Of a stretch of 64,000 bases of DNA, positions 1-8,915 are shown piece by piece. The DNA lies in assembly GCF_034479555.1 (NCBI RefSeq), contig NZ_CP140151.1, positions 3,286,001 to 3,350,000 of the forward strand, read 5' to 3'. Below the pieces are notes generated by a model. That model was not told the DNA's origin, made no database searches, and saw only the letters and a program-made list of their open reading frames with translations. The position numbers were made by a program, and so were the translations under genes. The stretch is from Chromohalobacter canadensis. Its GTDB lineage: Bacteria; Pseudomonadota; Gammaproteobacteria; Pseudomonadales; Halomonadaceae. Numbering within the stretch: position 1 is the first letter of the stretch; each line of letters opens with the position of its first letter.

Positions 1-2
1 TC

Positions 3-266
3 TTCAAGGACACCGCACGTGCGCAGATTACCGGGGACACGGTAGGGATGCTCAAGATCCTTTTTCATCGCGAGACACTCGAGATTCTGGGCATTCACTG
101 CTTCGGCGACCAAGCCTCCGAGATTGTACATATCGGCCAAGCCATCATGCAGCAAAAGGGCGAGGCCAATACTCTGAAATATTTCATCAATACCACCTTC
201 AATTATCCGACCATGGCCGAGGCATATCGCGTTGCCGCGCAAAACGGCCTGAATCGCATATTCTGA
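3..266 (+). CDS. sthA: Soluble pyridine nucleotide transhydrogenase, C-terminal part (window-truncated)
   Basis: Only the last 88 residues are in the window; the reading frame is open from base 3 to the TGA at 264-266. The visible part is the C-terminal dimerisation domain of the flavoprotein disulfide reductase fold. It includes the [18 protein letters not shown] stretch and the end [18 protein letters not shown], which fit SthA rather than dihydrolipoamide dehydrogenase or glutathione reductase. SthA is a cytosolic FAD enzyme that moves reducing equivalents between NADPH and NAD+. The FAD and NAD domains and the redox-centre region lie upstream of the window, so the family call rests on the tail alone. 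A strong inverted repeat follows about 60 bases after the stop. Confidence 0.85.
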   Translation, partial: FKDTARAQITGDTVGMLKILFHRETLEILGIHCFGDQASEIVHIGQAIMQQKGEANTLKYFINTTFNYPTMAEAYRVAAQNGLNRIF

Positions 267-327
267 TATGAGCCGACATGGGCTCGTAGTTCGAGAGCCT
301 TAGGCGTTCGCCGGCATGGTTCGGCAT

Positions 328-359
328 GCAATGAGCCGGCACAAGTGCCGGCTCATTGC
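328..359. terminator. Perfect 15-bp inverted repeat after sthA
   Basis: Two exact 15-base arms (328-342 and 345-359, GCAATGAGCCGGCAC and its complement) are separated by only two bases. The hairpin lies between the sthA stop and the next gene's ribosome binding site. No clear T-tract follows on either strand, so it may be a weak intrinsic terminator or an mRNA-end stabiliser. Confidence 0.5.
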
Positions 360-388
360 GTTGGTACCTATTAGCACAAGGAGGTTTC

Positions 389-673
389 ATGTATCGGGAA
401 GACAAGCAACATAGCGACGAAACGACGTTCACACTGGGGCGCGAGGAATTGGTCATCCACCGCCGTCATGAATTGGCCAGTACCGTGAACGATCTCTTGG
501 TGGGGCTGTGGTTCACGATCGGTAGTGTCTGTTTTTTCTATCAAGGAAGTATCAAGGAAGCGGGTATCTGGTTGTTCGTGTTGGGCAGTTTGCAACTACT
601 GGTTCGCCCGGTGATCCGTTTGCATCGTCAGCTTACTCTCAAGCAGTTGCCGTCCAGTAGTCAGGAATTCTGA
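389..673 (+). CDS. YrhK-domain small membrane protein
   Basis: A 94-residue protein. The start at 389 is chosen because an AGGAGG ribosome binding site (379-384) sits just upstream; an in-frame ATG at 356 lies inside the hairpin region and has no such site. The N-terminal 35 residues are charged. They are followed by two hydrophobic stretches, roughly residues 38-55 (LLVGLWFTIGSVCFFY) and 60-78 (IKEAGIWLFVLGSLQLLV), the pattern of the YrhK family of two-helix inner-membrane proteins. The molecular function of the family is not known to me. The gene runs convergently into the Tus-like gene, with five bases between their stops. Confidence 0.6.
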   Translation: MYREDKQHSDETTFTLGREELVIHRRHELASTVNDLLVGLWFTIGSVCFFYQGSIKEAGIWLFVLGSLQLLVRPVIRLHRQLTLKQLPSSSQEF

Positions 674-678
674 GGCGA

Positions 679-1539
679 CTATCGGTAGCGATAGACCCTC
701 AGGCTGGGCAGGAAGGGCGTGTCCTCGAGTTTCGTGTCGGCGCGTTGGGCGCGGGTGCGCGTGCTGGGTGGTGTCGCCTTCGGGGTGTTGTGCGAAGGCA
801 GGCGACCGTCCTCGCTGGGAATGAAGAGAGGTAACGGCAGATTCATGGCACGTCGCATGCGCCCATCCGCGAGCGCTTCGCGAAAGAACAGATTGGCGCG
901 CATGACGGGGGCCTGGGTTTGTACCTGTGCCAATGGCTCGCTATCGGGGATGTCCGCCAAGTGACGTAGCTGAATGCGAATGTGCGGACTCTCGGTATCC
1001 ATTTCCATAAGTCGCCGTTCGGCATCTCGCACGCTCAGTCGCTTGATGGAGCGCCCGCTGGTATACCAAGCGAGACGCACACGCGAAAGCGGTGCATCCG
1101 CCACGGGTAGGTGGCGCCAGCATTGCTTGAGGTGTAGACGCGCCAAGCCTTGGCCGCGTAGATGGTCGTGTAGCGTGGGATGGCGAAAGGGTAGTACGGC
1201 CTTGATTTCGGGGAGCAGGCTCGGTGCATCCTGACGAATCTCGGCCAGTGTCGCCGCGAAGGTTTGCTTGGCGTGATTGATGTCGGCGACGTAGGCCAGC
1301 AATGTGGAGTCGGCCGCAATCAGGCCGATGTAATTGCGCGTCGCGCGACCGTCCTGGCCGTCTTGATACCAGAAGTCGAGCAGTGCATGGCGTAGCCACG
1401 CGATATCGAAAGGGATACCGCCCAGTATCCAGCCCTTCGGAGGCATGTGTTCGACATGGCCGATGAGTGCCTCGCAGGTTTCGATGACATGATCGAAGTC
1501 ATGCTCGAGCCGAGCCAAGAGGTGATATTGTAGCTCCAT
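679..1539 (-). CDS. tus: Tus-family DNA replication terminus site-binding protein
   Basis: A 286-residue protein. The start MELQYHLLARLEHDFDHV is chosen because it lines up with the known Tus N-terminus (MARYDLVDRLNTTF); the frame stays open 26 codons further upstream without support. Blocks resembling E. coli Tus recalled from memory appear in order: the N-terminal helix, a region around LLAYVADINHAKQTF (compare LVSHIQHINKLKTTF), SRVRLAWYTSGRSIKRL (compare ATLRFGWANKHIIKNL), PVMRANLFFREA...LPLPLFI (compare PIARVWYKGD...TPLIALI), and the ending FLPSLRVYRYR (compare IPRLHLYVAD). Tus binds Ter DNA as a monomer and stops the replisome from one side. Identity is low, so the fold is fairly secure but polar fork arrest is inferred. 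Confidence 0.7.
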   Translation of the reverse strand: MELQYHLLARLEHDFDHVIETCEALIGHVEHMPPKGWILGGIPFDIAWLRHALLDFWYQDGQDGRATRNYIGLIAADSTLLAYVADINHAKQTFAATLAEIRQDAPSLLPEIKAVLPFRHPTLHDHLRGQGLARLHLKQCWRHLPVADAPLSRVRLAWYTSGRSIKRLSVRDAERRLMEMDTESPHIRIQLRHLADIPDSEPLAQVQTQAPVMRANLFFREALADGRMRRAMNLPLPLFIPSEDGRLPSHNTPKATPPSTRTRAQRADTKLEDTPFLPSLRVYRYR

Positions 1540-1656
1540 ATTTATACCGTTATCTAATTTCCAATGGCCACATAATGGCAAGCCTGGTGCGTCTTCGCAA
1601 GTATGCCTAGCATACAACGTCGGTCGTGGGGGATGGGCAGCGCTTGCTCATGGATG

Positions 1657-1675
1657 GCGGGCCAGTGCGGCCCGC
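1657..1675. terminator. Short GC-rich hairpin downstream of aguB
   Basis: GCGGGCC (1657-1663) and GGCCCGC (1669-1675) form a 7-bp stem with a 5-base loop just past the aguB stop on the minus strand. No T-tract is evident. It could separate the aguAB transcript from the Tus-like gene, which lies downstream on the same strand. Confidence 0.35.
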
Positions 1676-1678
1676 TAA

Positions 1679-2578
1679 TCAACGATCGCGATAACGCTTG
1701 GTGAGATCGGCGTAAGCATCGACGCGTCGGTCACGCAGGTAGGGCCAGGCCCGCCGCACTTGCTCGCTACGTGTCATGTCGAGCTCGGCCAGTAGATGTG
1801 TCGTGTCATCGTCGGCCTGGGCCAATATCTCGCCCTGTGGGCCGCAAATGAAACTGCCGCCCCAGAAGTCGATGCCGGACGTCGCATTCGAGGGGTCTAC
1901 TTCGTGGCCTACGCGATTGGCGACCATAACCGGTAGACCATTGGCCACACCGTGTGAGCGCTGAATCAACGTCCAGGCATCCTTTTGCCGTTGCTTCTCG
2001 GGGTTGTCGTCGGGCGGGTGCCAGCCGATGGCGGTGGGATAGAGCAAGAGATCGGCACCGGCGAGGGCCATTAGGCGCGCGGCTTCCGGATACCATTGAT
2101 CCCAGCACACCAAGACACCGAGCCGGCCGACAGACGTCTCGATGGGCTCGAACCCGGCCTTTTCTTCGGCATCGCCGGGTGTGAAGTAGAATTTTTCGTA
2201 GAACCCGGGATCGTCAGGAATATGCATTTTGCGATAGTGGCCGACGCGACCGCGCTGACGGTCGAAGACCACAGCCGTGTTGTGATAGAGCCCGGCGGCG
2301 CGGCGCTCGAAAAGCGAGCCGACGAGTACTATGTCGAGCTCGGCGGCCAGGTCGGCCAGACGCTGAGCACTGGGGCCGTCGAGCGGTTCGGCCAGATCGA
2401 ACAGGCGGTCGTCTTCGGTCTGGCAGAAGTAATGCGTGGCATGCAGTTCCTGAAGCAGAATCAGCTCGGCGCCTTTCCCTGCCAGTTCACGCACACCGGC
2501 GTCGCTTGCCTGCAGGCTGCGGTCTTTGTCGGGCCAGGCTTGTTGCTGAACGAGTCCTACCTTGAGCGTCGAGGACAT
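1679..2578 (-). CDS. aguB: N-carbamoylputrescine amidase
   Basis: A 299-residue nitrilase-superfamily amidase that hydrolyses N-carbamoylputrescine to putrescine, CO2 and ammonia. The start is set at MSSTLKVGLVQQ, preceded by GGAGTGA; an upstream in-frame ATG overlaps aguA and lacks such a site. The catalytic triad is visible as Glu44 (LLQELHAT), Lys117 (HYRKMHIPDD) and Cys158 (LVCWDQWYP). The stretch YHNTAVVFD...GFYEKFYFTPGD is typical of the AguB/plant CPA branch rather than general nitrilases. It follows aguA after four bases, so the two are surely co-transcribed and together convert agmatine to putrescine. Confidence 0.93.
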   Translation of the reverse strand: MSSTLKVGLVQQQAWPDKDRSLQASDAGVRELAGKGAELILLQELHATHYFCQTEDDRLFDLAEPLDGPSAQRLADLAAELDIVLVGSLFERRAAGLYHNTAVVFDRQRGRVGHYRKMHIPDDPGFYEKFYFTPGDAEEKAGFEPIETSVGRLGVLVCWDQWYPEAARLMALAGADLLLYPTAIGWHPPDDNPEKQRQKDAWTLIQRSHGVANGLPVMVANRVGHEVDPSNATSGIDFWGGSFICGPQGEILAQADDDTTHLLAELDMTRSEQVRRAWPYLRDRRVDAYADLTKRYRDR

Positions 2579-2582
2579 GGCG

Positions 2583-3680
2583 TCACTCCTTATTATTGGC
2601 GCTGCTGTCATTGGCACCGCGGTCATTGGCCTCGGCGGTGGGGGCGGTGAAGAAAGCGCCGCGTGGCAGCTGCATGGTCAGGCAGTGGAGGCTGCCATGT
2701 TGGCGGATCACGGTGCGACAGTCGATGGGAATGATATCGCGCCCGGGGAACGCACTGGCCAGTGCCGTTAGGGCCACGCCATCGGCGGCATCGGCATAGG
2801 TGGGCACGAGGACCGCACCGTTGATGATCAGGAAGTTGGCATAGGTAGCGGGCAGGCGATGGCCGTCATCGGCGTCATAGCATGCGCGGGGTAAAGGCAG
2901 GGGGATGAGGCGATAAGGCTCGCCATCGGCGCGCTGAAAGGCCTTGAGTTCGCTTTCCATCTGCGCCAACGCGGAGAAATGCGGGTCGTCAGGGTCTTCG
3001 CAGCGCACATATGCAATGGTCTCGGCATCGCAAAAGCGGGCGAGGGTGTCGATGTGGCTATCGGTATCGTCACCTTCGAGATAGCCTTGAGTGAGCCACA
3101 GGCAACGTTCGATGCCCATGTCGTCGCGCAAGGCGGCCTCGATCTCTTCACGCGTCAGGTGTGGGTTGCGGTTGGGATTGAGCAGGCAGGCTTCGGTGAG
3201 CAGTAATGTGCCATCGCCGTCGCCGTCGATGGCGCCGCCTTCCAGAACCATTTCGCGCGCCTCCCGCAGGGCAGCGTAAATGCCAATATCCGAGAGGGTC
3301 GCGGTTAGCGCATCATCGCGTTCGGCGGCGAACTTGCCACCCCAGCCTGTGAAACGATAATCGAGCAGTACGATCTGGCCGTCGCGTTCGATGGAAATTG
3401 GCCCGTGGTCGCGGGTCCAGGTATCGTCCGACGGCGCTTCAATGAGATGCCATTGCCTTGGATGAATGCCCAAGCGGGAAAAGCGTGAATCGAGGCGTTG
3501 GCGTGTTGCGTCATCGGCGACGATAACCAATACGGGCTGGTATCGTGTGATCGCCACGACCAAGGCTTCCAGAGAGGCTTCGATACGCTCGAGAAGAGGC
3601 TCCCAATCGCTTTCGGCGCTGGGCCATGTGAGTTGAATGGCGTCTTGGGGATGCCATTCGGGGAACAGGCGTGGGAGCAT
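2583..3680 (-). CDS. aguA: Agmatine deiminase
   Basis: A 365-residue enzyme of the peptidyl-arginine-deiminase-like fold that converts agmatine to N-carbamoylputrescine and ammonia. Family signatures are present in order: the N-terminal PEWHPQDAIQLTWP, the substrate-binding DDTWTRDHGP, VLEGGAIDGDG, and QGYLEGDDTDSHIDTLARF carrying the catalytic acid and histidine. The nucleophile is Cys333 in HGSLHCLTMQLP. The last 20 residues are a polar tail beyond the catalytic domain. It is the first gene of the aguA-aguB pair and is divergent from the Lol permease gene 220 bases away. The start (ATG at 3680) agrees with the family N-terminus. Confidence 0.94.
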   Translation of the reverse strand: MLPRLFPEWHPQDAIQLTWPSAESDWEPLLERIEASLEALVVAITRYQPVLVIVADDATRQRLDSRFSRLGIHPRQWHLIEAPSDDTWTRDHGPISIERDGQIVLLDYRFTGWGGKFAAERDDALTATLSDIGIYAALREAREMVLEGGAIDGDGDGTLLLTEACLLNPNRNPHLTREEIEAALRDDMGIERCLWLTQGYLEGDDTDSHIDTLARFCDAETIAYVRCEDPDDPHFSALAQMESELKAFQRADGEPYRLIPLPLPRACYDADDGHRLPATYANFLIINGAVLVPTYADAADGVALTALASAFPGRDIIPIDCRTVIRQHGSLHCLTMQLPRGAFFTAPTAEANDRGANDSSANNKE

Positions 3681-3900
3681 TGCGGTCTCCTATGGGGATT
3701 GAGGCTCGACCCCGTGTCAGGATTTCGTTGTCATATCCATGATGACGGCGGCCGCGGCATTTTAGTCTTCGCCGACACGGATGCAAGTATCACCAGGCGC
3801 TGCCCATTATGACGCCATTGAATGGTTTTTTCGCCTTCATTGGCTCATGCAGGAGCATGCAAAAACACGTACCATGAGCCCGGCTCATACCAAGGAATCG

Positions 3901-5148
3901 ATGTCGATGCTGGATCGCTTGCCGTTTCTTATCGGATTGCGCTATGTACGCGCGAAACGTCGCAACCATTTCATTTCATTCATATCCCTGACGTCCATGC
4001 TGGGCTTGATGCTGGGCGTGGCGGTGTTGATCCTCGTCTTGTCGGTCATGAACGGTTTCGATCATGAATTGCGGACACGCATATTGGGCATGGTGCCGCA
4101 TACCAAGATCGAAGCCCAAGGGGGCATGACGGACTGGAAGACACTCGCCGAGCGCCTGGAGAAGCGTGACCACGTCATTGGCGCGGCACCGTTCGTTCAA
4201 CAGCAAGGCATGTTTTCCTCCGAAGGACGCACCCAGGGAGCAATGGTCAACGGAATCGTGCCGAGCTATGAAAGCAAGGTGTCGATCATCGACGAGCACA
4301 TGACGCGAGGCTCGCTAGACGATCTTGCGCCCGGCGAGTGGCATGTGGTGCTGGGTGACTTGCTGGCACGCAACCTTGGCGTGGGCGTGGGGGACCGCGT
4401 GACATTGCTGGTGCCCGAGGCGTCGATCACGCCGGGGGGTGTCTTTCCACGTCTCAAGCGTTTCACCGTCAGCGGCATCTTCAAGATAGGCGCCGATCTC
4501 GACGCCAACCTGGCCTATGCCAACATCAAGGACATGCAGAAGCTGGGTCGTATGGGGGACTCGGTTGGTGGACTGCGCCTGGAGCTGGATGATCTCTTCC
4601 AGGCGGGGCCGGTCACCAATGCGATCGTGGACGACCTGGGCAGTGGTTATCGTGGGGTGGACTGGACCTATACCCACGGCAATCTGTTTCAGGCGATCCA
4701 GATGGAAAAACGCATGATCGGTCTGCTGCTGATGGTGATCATCGCCGTGGCGGCATTCAACATCGTTTCCACACTGGTGATGGTGGTGACGGACAAGCAC
4801 GCCGACATCGCGATCTTGCGGACCATCGGTGCCAAACCGGGAACCATCATGCGTATCTTCATGGTCCAGGGCATGGCGATCGGAACCATTGGCACGGTTG
4901 TGGGCATGGCGCTCGGCGTGGTGCTGGCGTTGACGGTGTCGGACTTGATTGCCTGGTTCGAGGCATTGACGGGTATTCAGTTTCTGGACCCCAATGTCTA
5001 TTTCATCAGCTATCTGCCCTCGCAACTTCAGTGGGGCGACGTGGGGATCATCGCGGGATCGGCTTTCGTGCTGACATTCCTGTCGACGCTGTATCCCGCT
5101 TGGCGTGCGGCGCGTATTCAACCGGCCGAGGTATTGCGTTATGAATGA
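3901..5148 (+). CDS. Lipoprotein-releasing ABC transporter permease (LolC/LolE/LolF family)
   Basis: A 415-residue inner-membrane permease that, with LolD, releases mature lipoproteins from the inner membrane towards LolA. The start at 3901 gives MSMLDRLPFLIGLRYVRA, matching LolC/LolE N-termini; ATG 3907 is an alternative, with AAGGA at 3892-3896 serving either. One membrane helix lies near residues 25-46 (GLMLGVAVLILVLSVMNGF). A large periplasmic domain follows, then three helices near residues 265-290, 310-340 and 375-400. Only one permease gene is present: lolD follows at once and then an unrelated gene on the opposite strand. This suggests a homodimeric LolF-type system, unless a second permease is encoded elsewhere. 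Confidence 0.88.
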   Translation: MSMLDRLPFLIGLRYVRAKRRNHFISFISLTSMLGLMLGVAVLILVLSVMNGFDHELRTRILGMVPHTKIEAQGGMTDWKTLAERLEKRDHVIGAAPFVQQQGMFSSEGRTQGAMVNGIVPSYESKVSIIDEHMTRGSLDDLAPGEWHVVLGDLLARNLGVGVGDRVTLLVPEASITPGGVFPRLKRFTVSGIFKIGADLDANLAYANIKDMQKLGRMGDSVGGLRLELDDLFQAGPVTNAIVDDLGSGYRGVDWTYTHGNLFQAIQMEKRMIGLLLMVIIAVAAFNIVSTLVMVVTDKHADIAILRTIGAKPGTIMRIFMVQGMAIGTIGTVVGMALGVVLALTVSDLIAWFEALTGIQFLDPNVYFISYLPSQLQWGDVGIIAGSAFVLTFLSTLYPAWRAARIQPAEVLRYE

Positions 5149-5869
5149 GGAAACCGCGATGGCATCGAGTGGCAATCCCGCGTTCGCCGACAATGAGATC
5201 ATGCTGCAGTGCGATGGTTTGACGCGTATTTATCGCGAGGGCCCGCAGGACGTCACCGTGCTTGATGCGCTGGAGTTGGAAGTGCGTGCCGGTGAGCGCG
5301 TTGCCGTAGTGGGTAGCTCAGGGTCAGGCAAGACCACATTGCTCAACCTCTTGGGTGGTCTCGACCACCCGAGTGCGGGGCATGTACGCATTGCCGGTCA
5401 GTCGCTGTCCGAAATGGGGGAAGCTGCACTGGGCAGCTTTCGCAATCGCCATATCGGCTTCGTGTATCAGTTCCACCATCTGTTGGCGGAGTTTTCGGCG
5501 CTGGAGAATGTCGCCATGCCGCTGTTAGTGCGCGGGCAAAAGCGGCAGGAGGCGCAGGAAAAGGCGCGTGACATTCTTTCCAAAGTGGGCATGGCAGAGC
5601 GTTGCGAGCACAAGCCGGGCGAACTCTCGGGCGGGGAGCGGCAACGCGTGGCGATCGCCCGCGCCTTGGTGACCGATCCCAGTCTGGTGCTGATGGACGA
5701 GCCGACCGGTAATCTTGATCAGACCACGGCGGGCAATATCCTGTCGCTGATGGATAGCCTTGCCGCGCGTAGTGCCTGCGCCTTCATCATCGTCACCCAC
5801 GACACCGGCCTCGCCGCCCACCAGGACCGCGTGATGCGCCTCGATCAGGGGCGCTTGAGCGAGGACTGA
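5141..5869 (+). CDS. lolD: Lipoprotein-releasing ABC transporter ATP-binding protein
   Basis: A 242-residue ATPase of the MacB/LolD family that powers lipoprotein release. It has the Walker A motif GSSGSGKTT, the Q-loop [16 protein letters not shown] typical of LolD, the signature [15 protein letters not shown], Walker [13 protein letters not shown] and the switch histidine in VTHD. ATG 5141 overlaps the permease gene by eight bases. ATG 5159, with GAGG at 5147-5150, is an equally good start and would shorten the protein by six residues. The overlap implies translational coupling to the permease. Confidence 0.93.
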   Translation: MNEETAMASSGNPAFADNEIMLQCDGLTRIYREGPQDVTVLDALELEVRAGERVAVVGSSGSGKTTLLNLLGGLDHPSAGHVRIAGQSLSEMGEAALGSFRNRHIGFVYQFHHLLAEFSALENVAMPLLVRGQKRQEAQEKARDILSKVGMAERCEHKPGELSGGERQRVAIARALVTDPSLVLMDEPTGNLDQTTAGNILSLMDSLAARSACAFIIVTHDTGLAAHQDRVMRLDQGRLSED

Positions 5870-5878
5870 GTGAGGACG

Positions 5879-6406
5879 TTACGTCTGACGCTGGCGGCGC
5901 CGTCGTGCGCGGCGCTTCCAGCTTCTCGCCACTTGCCAACGCCAGATCAGTCGAATGATCAGGTTGCTGAGCAAGCCCACGATGATCGCCACCACGAGCG
6001 AGCCCGTCAGCAAGGCGGGCAAGATATCTGCCATTTTCTCGGCAATCCACGCCGTCGACAGCCTGTCGGGCATGTGGCGTGCGGGTGAATCGAGCAGCCA
6101 TGCTCCGACGCGGTAATTAAAGTAGAAGATCACCGGTATGGTGAGTGGGTTGGTCAGCCAGACGAGGCTAACCGACAATGGCAGGTTGCAGCGCAGCAGC
6201 CAAGCGCCGAAGGCAGCGACGACCATCTGTAATGGGATCGGTAGTAGCGCAACGAAAAGACCCACCATGAAAGCATTGCCAACGCTACGGCGCGACAGCA
6301 TCCATAGGGACGGGTCGCCCAGCAGGTGATGCATGAAACGCAGCGATTTTTGGCGTTTCAGCGTTTCCGGCCGGGGCATGTAACGCTGCAGAAGTCGGCG
6401 GGGCAT
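5879..6406 (-). CDS. DUF2062 membrane protein
   Basis: A 175-residue inner-membrane protein. The start MPRRLLQRYMPRPETLK matches the usual N-terminus of this family; an ATG ten codons upstream (6436) is possible but has no ribosome binding site either. Hydrophobic segments lie near residues 42-75 (VGNAFMVGLFVALLPIPLQMVVAAFGAWLL), 80-105 (the LVWLTNPLTIPVIFYFNYRVG signature) and 130-160. The C-terminus is arginine-rich. The function is unknown to me. It is convergent with lolD (nine bases between stops) and divergent from comEC. Confidence 0.75.
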   Translation of the reverse strand: MPRRLLQRYMPRPETLKRQKSLRFMHHLLGDPSLWMLSRRSVGNAFMVGLFVALLPIPLQMVVAAFGAWLLRCNLPLSVSLVWLTNPLTIPVIFYFNYRVGAWLLDSPARHMPDRLSTAWIAEKMADILPALLTGSLVVAIIVGLLSNLIIRLIWRWQVARSWKRRARRRRQRQT

Positions 6407-6526
6407 GATCCACGAGCTATCGAAGTGTCGATTCATTATCCATACAACCCTGGGCTCTCGCTATCGTTGCGCGTCAGCGCGCAGCAGTCGATGATATATC
6501 ACCATTAACTAAGAAAAGGATGGTGA

Positions 6527-8803
6527 ATGAATCTGGGTTGGGCGATGCCGCTGGCCTTGGCGGCACTCGCCGGCAGCGTCTGGGGCTGGTGGGGGCTGGC
6601 GGGTAGTGTCTGCGTGTGGGGGATGGCCGTTCTGTTGGCTGTGGGATGCGGCCGCTGGCGGTGGCTCGCGATGCTCGTCGTGGCCGGGCTATGCGCGTGG
6701 CAGGTTACCGAGCAGCGCGTAGGCACGTTGCCGGAGGGCTTATCGCGTCAGGATGTCACGCTTGCCGGGAAGGTGACGCAGGTAAGTGAAGATCAAGGGC
6801 TGACGCGCATGCGCGTCGCGGTCACGCACTGCGCGCCTCGAGAGGCCGGTTTACCATCATGCGATGCGCTTTCACGGGTGCGATTGTCCTGGTACGACGC
6901 GCCGCCCTTGCAGGTCGGTGACCATTGGCGATGGCGCGTGCGTCTGCGTCCGCCGCAGGGGTTTGCCAATGGTTATGGCTTCGATTACGCGGCCTGGCTA
7001 TGGCGCGAGGGCATCCAGGCGACGGGGTATGTGCGTGATTCGTCCGTGACACAGCGGTTGAGTGCCGCGTCTTCGAACATGCGCGATACCGGCTTGGCAT
7101 TTCTGGATACACAGGGATTGTCCGAGCTTGCTACTCGCTGGTTGGCGGCGCTTACCCTGGGCGCTAGCGAGCGTCTGACGCAAGACGACTGGGACTTGCT
7201 CAACGCGACCGGCACCACGCACCTGATGGTCATATCCGGGCTGCATGTCGGCTTGGTGGCAAGCGTGGCGCTGGTGTTGCTACGCCTGCTAGCGAGAGGC
7301 GTGACACCAGGGCATTGGCGCCTTGCGACCTGGCCATGGTGGTTGGCGGGGGTTGCGACACTGGCATATGCGGGCATGGCGGGGTTCGAGCCGCCCGCGC
7401 TACGCGCCACGGTGATGGCCTTGCTGGGATTGTGGGTGGCCAGCGGACGTCATGCGCCAGGGCCCTGGCAGGCCTGGTGGCTGGCGTTGCTAGTGATCGT
7501 GGTGAGTGATCCGCTTACGGTGTGGCGCCCAGGATTGTGGCTATCGTTTCTGGCGGTGGGCGTACTGATCGCGGCATGGCAGGGACGCCCCGCGCCGCGT
7601 GGGGTGAAGGGGTGGCTATGGGCATTGGGACGTTCGCAATGCCTGCTGGCACCCTTCATGGCCGCCGCCGTGCTGATCGGCTTCGAGCGGTTGGCACCGG
7701 TGGGGCCACTGGTCAACCTGCTTGCGGTGCCTCTGGTCGGCAGCATCATGGTACCGCTGGGGCTGCTGGGTTGGGCGCTGGCCTGGTCGCCGAGTCTGGC
7801 GATGGTGCCGTGGGGGATGTTCGATGGGCTCGCGCAGGGCGTCTGGAAAGGGCTGACATTGGCCGCCGCGTGGCTGCCTGTGTGGTCGCCGCCGATATGG
7901 GAGACATGGCCGCTGGCGTTGATCATGGCCGCGTTGGGCGCGGTATGGTTGATCCCTGGACTGGTGGGGTATCTACGCCTGTGGGCCTCGGTGAGTCTGA
8001 TCGCCCTGGCGTTCGTCCTGCGTCCGCCCGGTATCGCGCCGGGGCGGGTCATGGTTATCGTGCACGATGTGGGGCAGGGGCAGCTGGTTGAGCTGCGCAG
8101 TGCCACGCAGCGTTTGCTGTTCGACACCGGGCCACGCTATGGCTCGGGATTCACTCCCGCTGAGTCGCTGTGGCCATCAGGACGGCGCTTCGACGATGTC
8201 ATCGTCAGTCATAGCGATCGCGATCACGCCGGTGGTGTGGAAACGATTGACGAGATGCATCATGTCGCGCGCTGGTGGGGGCCGCCGGGGATGCCTGTAG
8301 GCATCGCCACACATGCGTGTCGCCGGGGCGTGGGTTGGCAGCGAGATGGCGTCGACTACCGGTTTCTATCGCCCGTGGCGAGTGACGTGACGCGTTCCGA
8401 CAATGATCGTTCGTGTGTGCTGCAGGTAACGGCTGGCGATCAGCGCTTGTTGATCACGGGGGATGCGGGGAGCGACATCGAGAGGCATTTGCTGGCGGGA
8501 CTCAAGACTCCGTTGACGGTCCTGGTCGCGGGGCATCATGGCAGTCGTACCAGTTCTTCGCCGGCGTTCGTGGCCCGCACGCAGCCGGAGCACGTCATCT
8601 TCAGTGCCGGCCGTGACAATGCGCATGGGCACCCACATCCCGAGGTGGTGCGCCGTTTTCGTCGCGCCGGCAGCTGCCTGTGGAATACCGCCACGGACGG
8701 GGCGTTGCGTTTTACGCTGGGCGTACCGGTGCTGCGCATGCATCCGGTACGCCCGCCCGGCGGTGTCGAAGGGGCGTGCATTGGGGTAGAATCCGGCGAT
8801 TGA
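6527..8803 (+). CDS. comEC: ComEC/Rec2 family DNA-uptake channel protein
   Basis: A 758-residue polytopic membrane protein. It begins with membrane helices and an OB-like extracellular DUF4131 segment (about residues 60-160). Next comes the Competence core with the signature NATGTTHLMVISGLHVGL (about residues 226-243) and several helices. It ends in a metallo-beta-lactamase-like domain with VSHSDRDHAGGV and LVAGHHGSRTSSS. ComEC is the inner-membrane channel that takes single-stranded DNA into the cytoplasm in naturally transformable bacteria; the C-terminal domain is thought to degrade the non-transforming strand. No other competence gene is in the window. The ATG at 6527 follows a purine-rich AAAAGGATGGTG site. 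Confidence 0.92.
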   Translation: MNLGWAMPLALAALAGSVWGWWGLAGSVCVWGMAVLLAVGCGRWRWLAMLVVAGLCAWQVTEQRVGTLPEGLSRQDVTLAGKVTQVSEDQGLTRMRVAVTHCAPREAGLPSCDALSRVRLSWYDAPPLQVGDHWRWRVRLRPPQGFANGYGFDYAAWLWREGIQATGYVRDSSVTQRLSAASSNMRDTGLAFLDTQGLSELATRWLAALTLGASERLTQDDWDLLNATGTTHLMVISGLHVGLVASVALVLLRLLARGVTPGHWRLATWPWWLAGVATLAYAGMAGFEPPALRATVMALLGLWVASGRHAPGPWQAWWLALLVIVVSDPLTVWRPGLWLSFLAVGVLIAAWQGRPAPRGVKGWLWALGRSQCLLAPFMAAAVLIGFERLAPVGPLVNLLAVPLVGSIMVPLGLLGWALAWSPSLAMVPWGMFDGLAQGVWKGLTLAAAWLPVWSPPIWETWPLALIMAALGAVWLIPGLVGYLRLWASVSLIALAFVLRPPGIAPGRVMVIVHDVGQGQLVELRSATQRLLFDTGPRYGSGFTPAESLWPSGRRFDDVIVSHSDRDHAGGVETIDEMHHVARWWGPPGMPVGIATHACRRGVGWQRDGVDYRFLSPVASDVTRSDNDRSCVLQVTAGDQRLLITGDAGSDIERHLLAGLKTPLTVLVAGHHGSRTSSSPAFVARTQPEHVIFSAGRDNAHGHPHPEVVRRFRRAGSCLWNTATDGALRFTLGVPVLRMHPVRPPGGVEGACIGVESGD

Positions 8804-8915
8804 TGCTCGTGCATCGTATTCGGAACGGCATACCGCCTCGCGGGTCATGCGTCACTTACTTCAGCAGTTGCCCCCTTGAATGGGGCGAGCAAGCCTCTCA
8901 ACCAGCGGAGACGCC

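Noticed and set aside
4315..5202. 295-codon minus-strand frame opposite the Lol permease
   Set aside because: His/Gln/Arg-rich shadow overlapping permease membrane segments.
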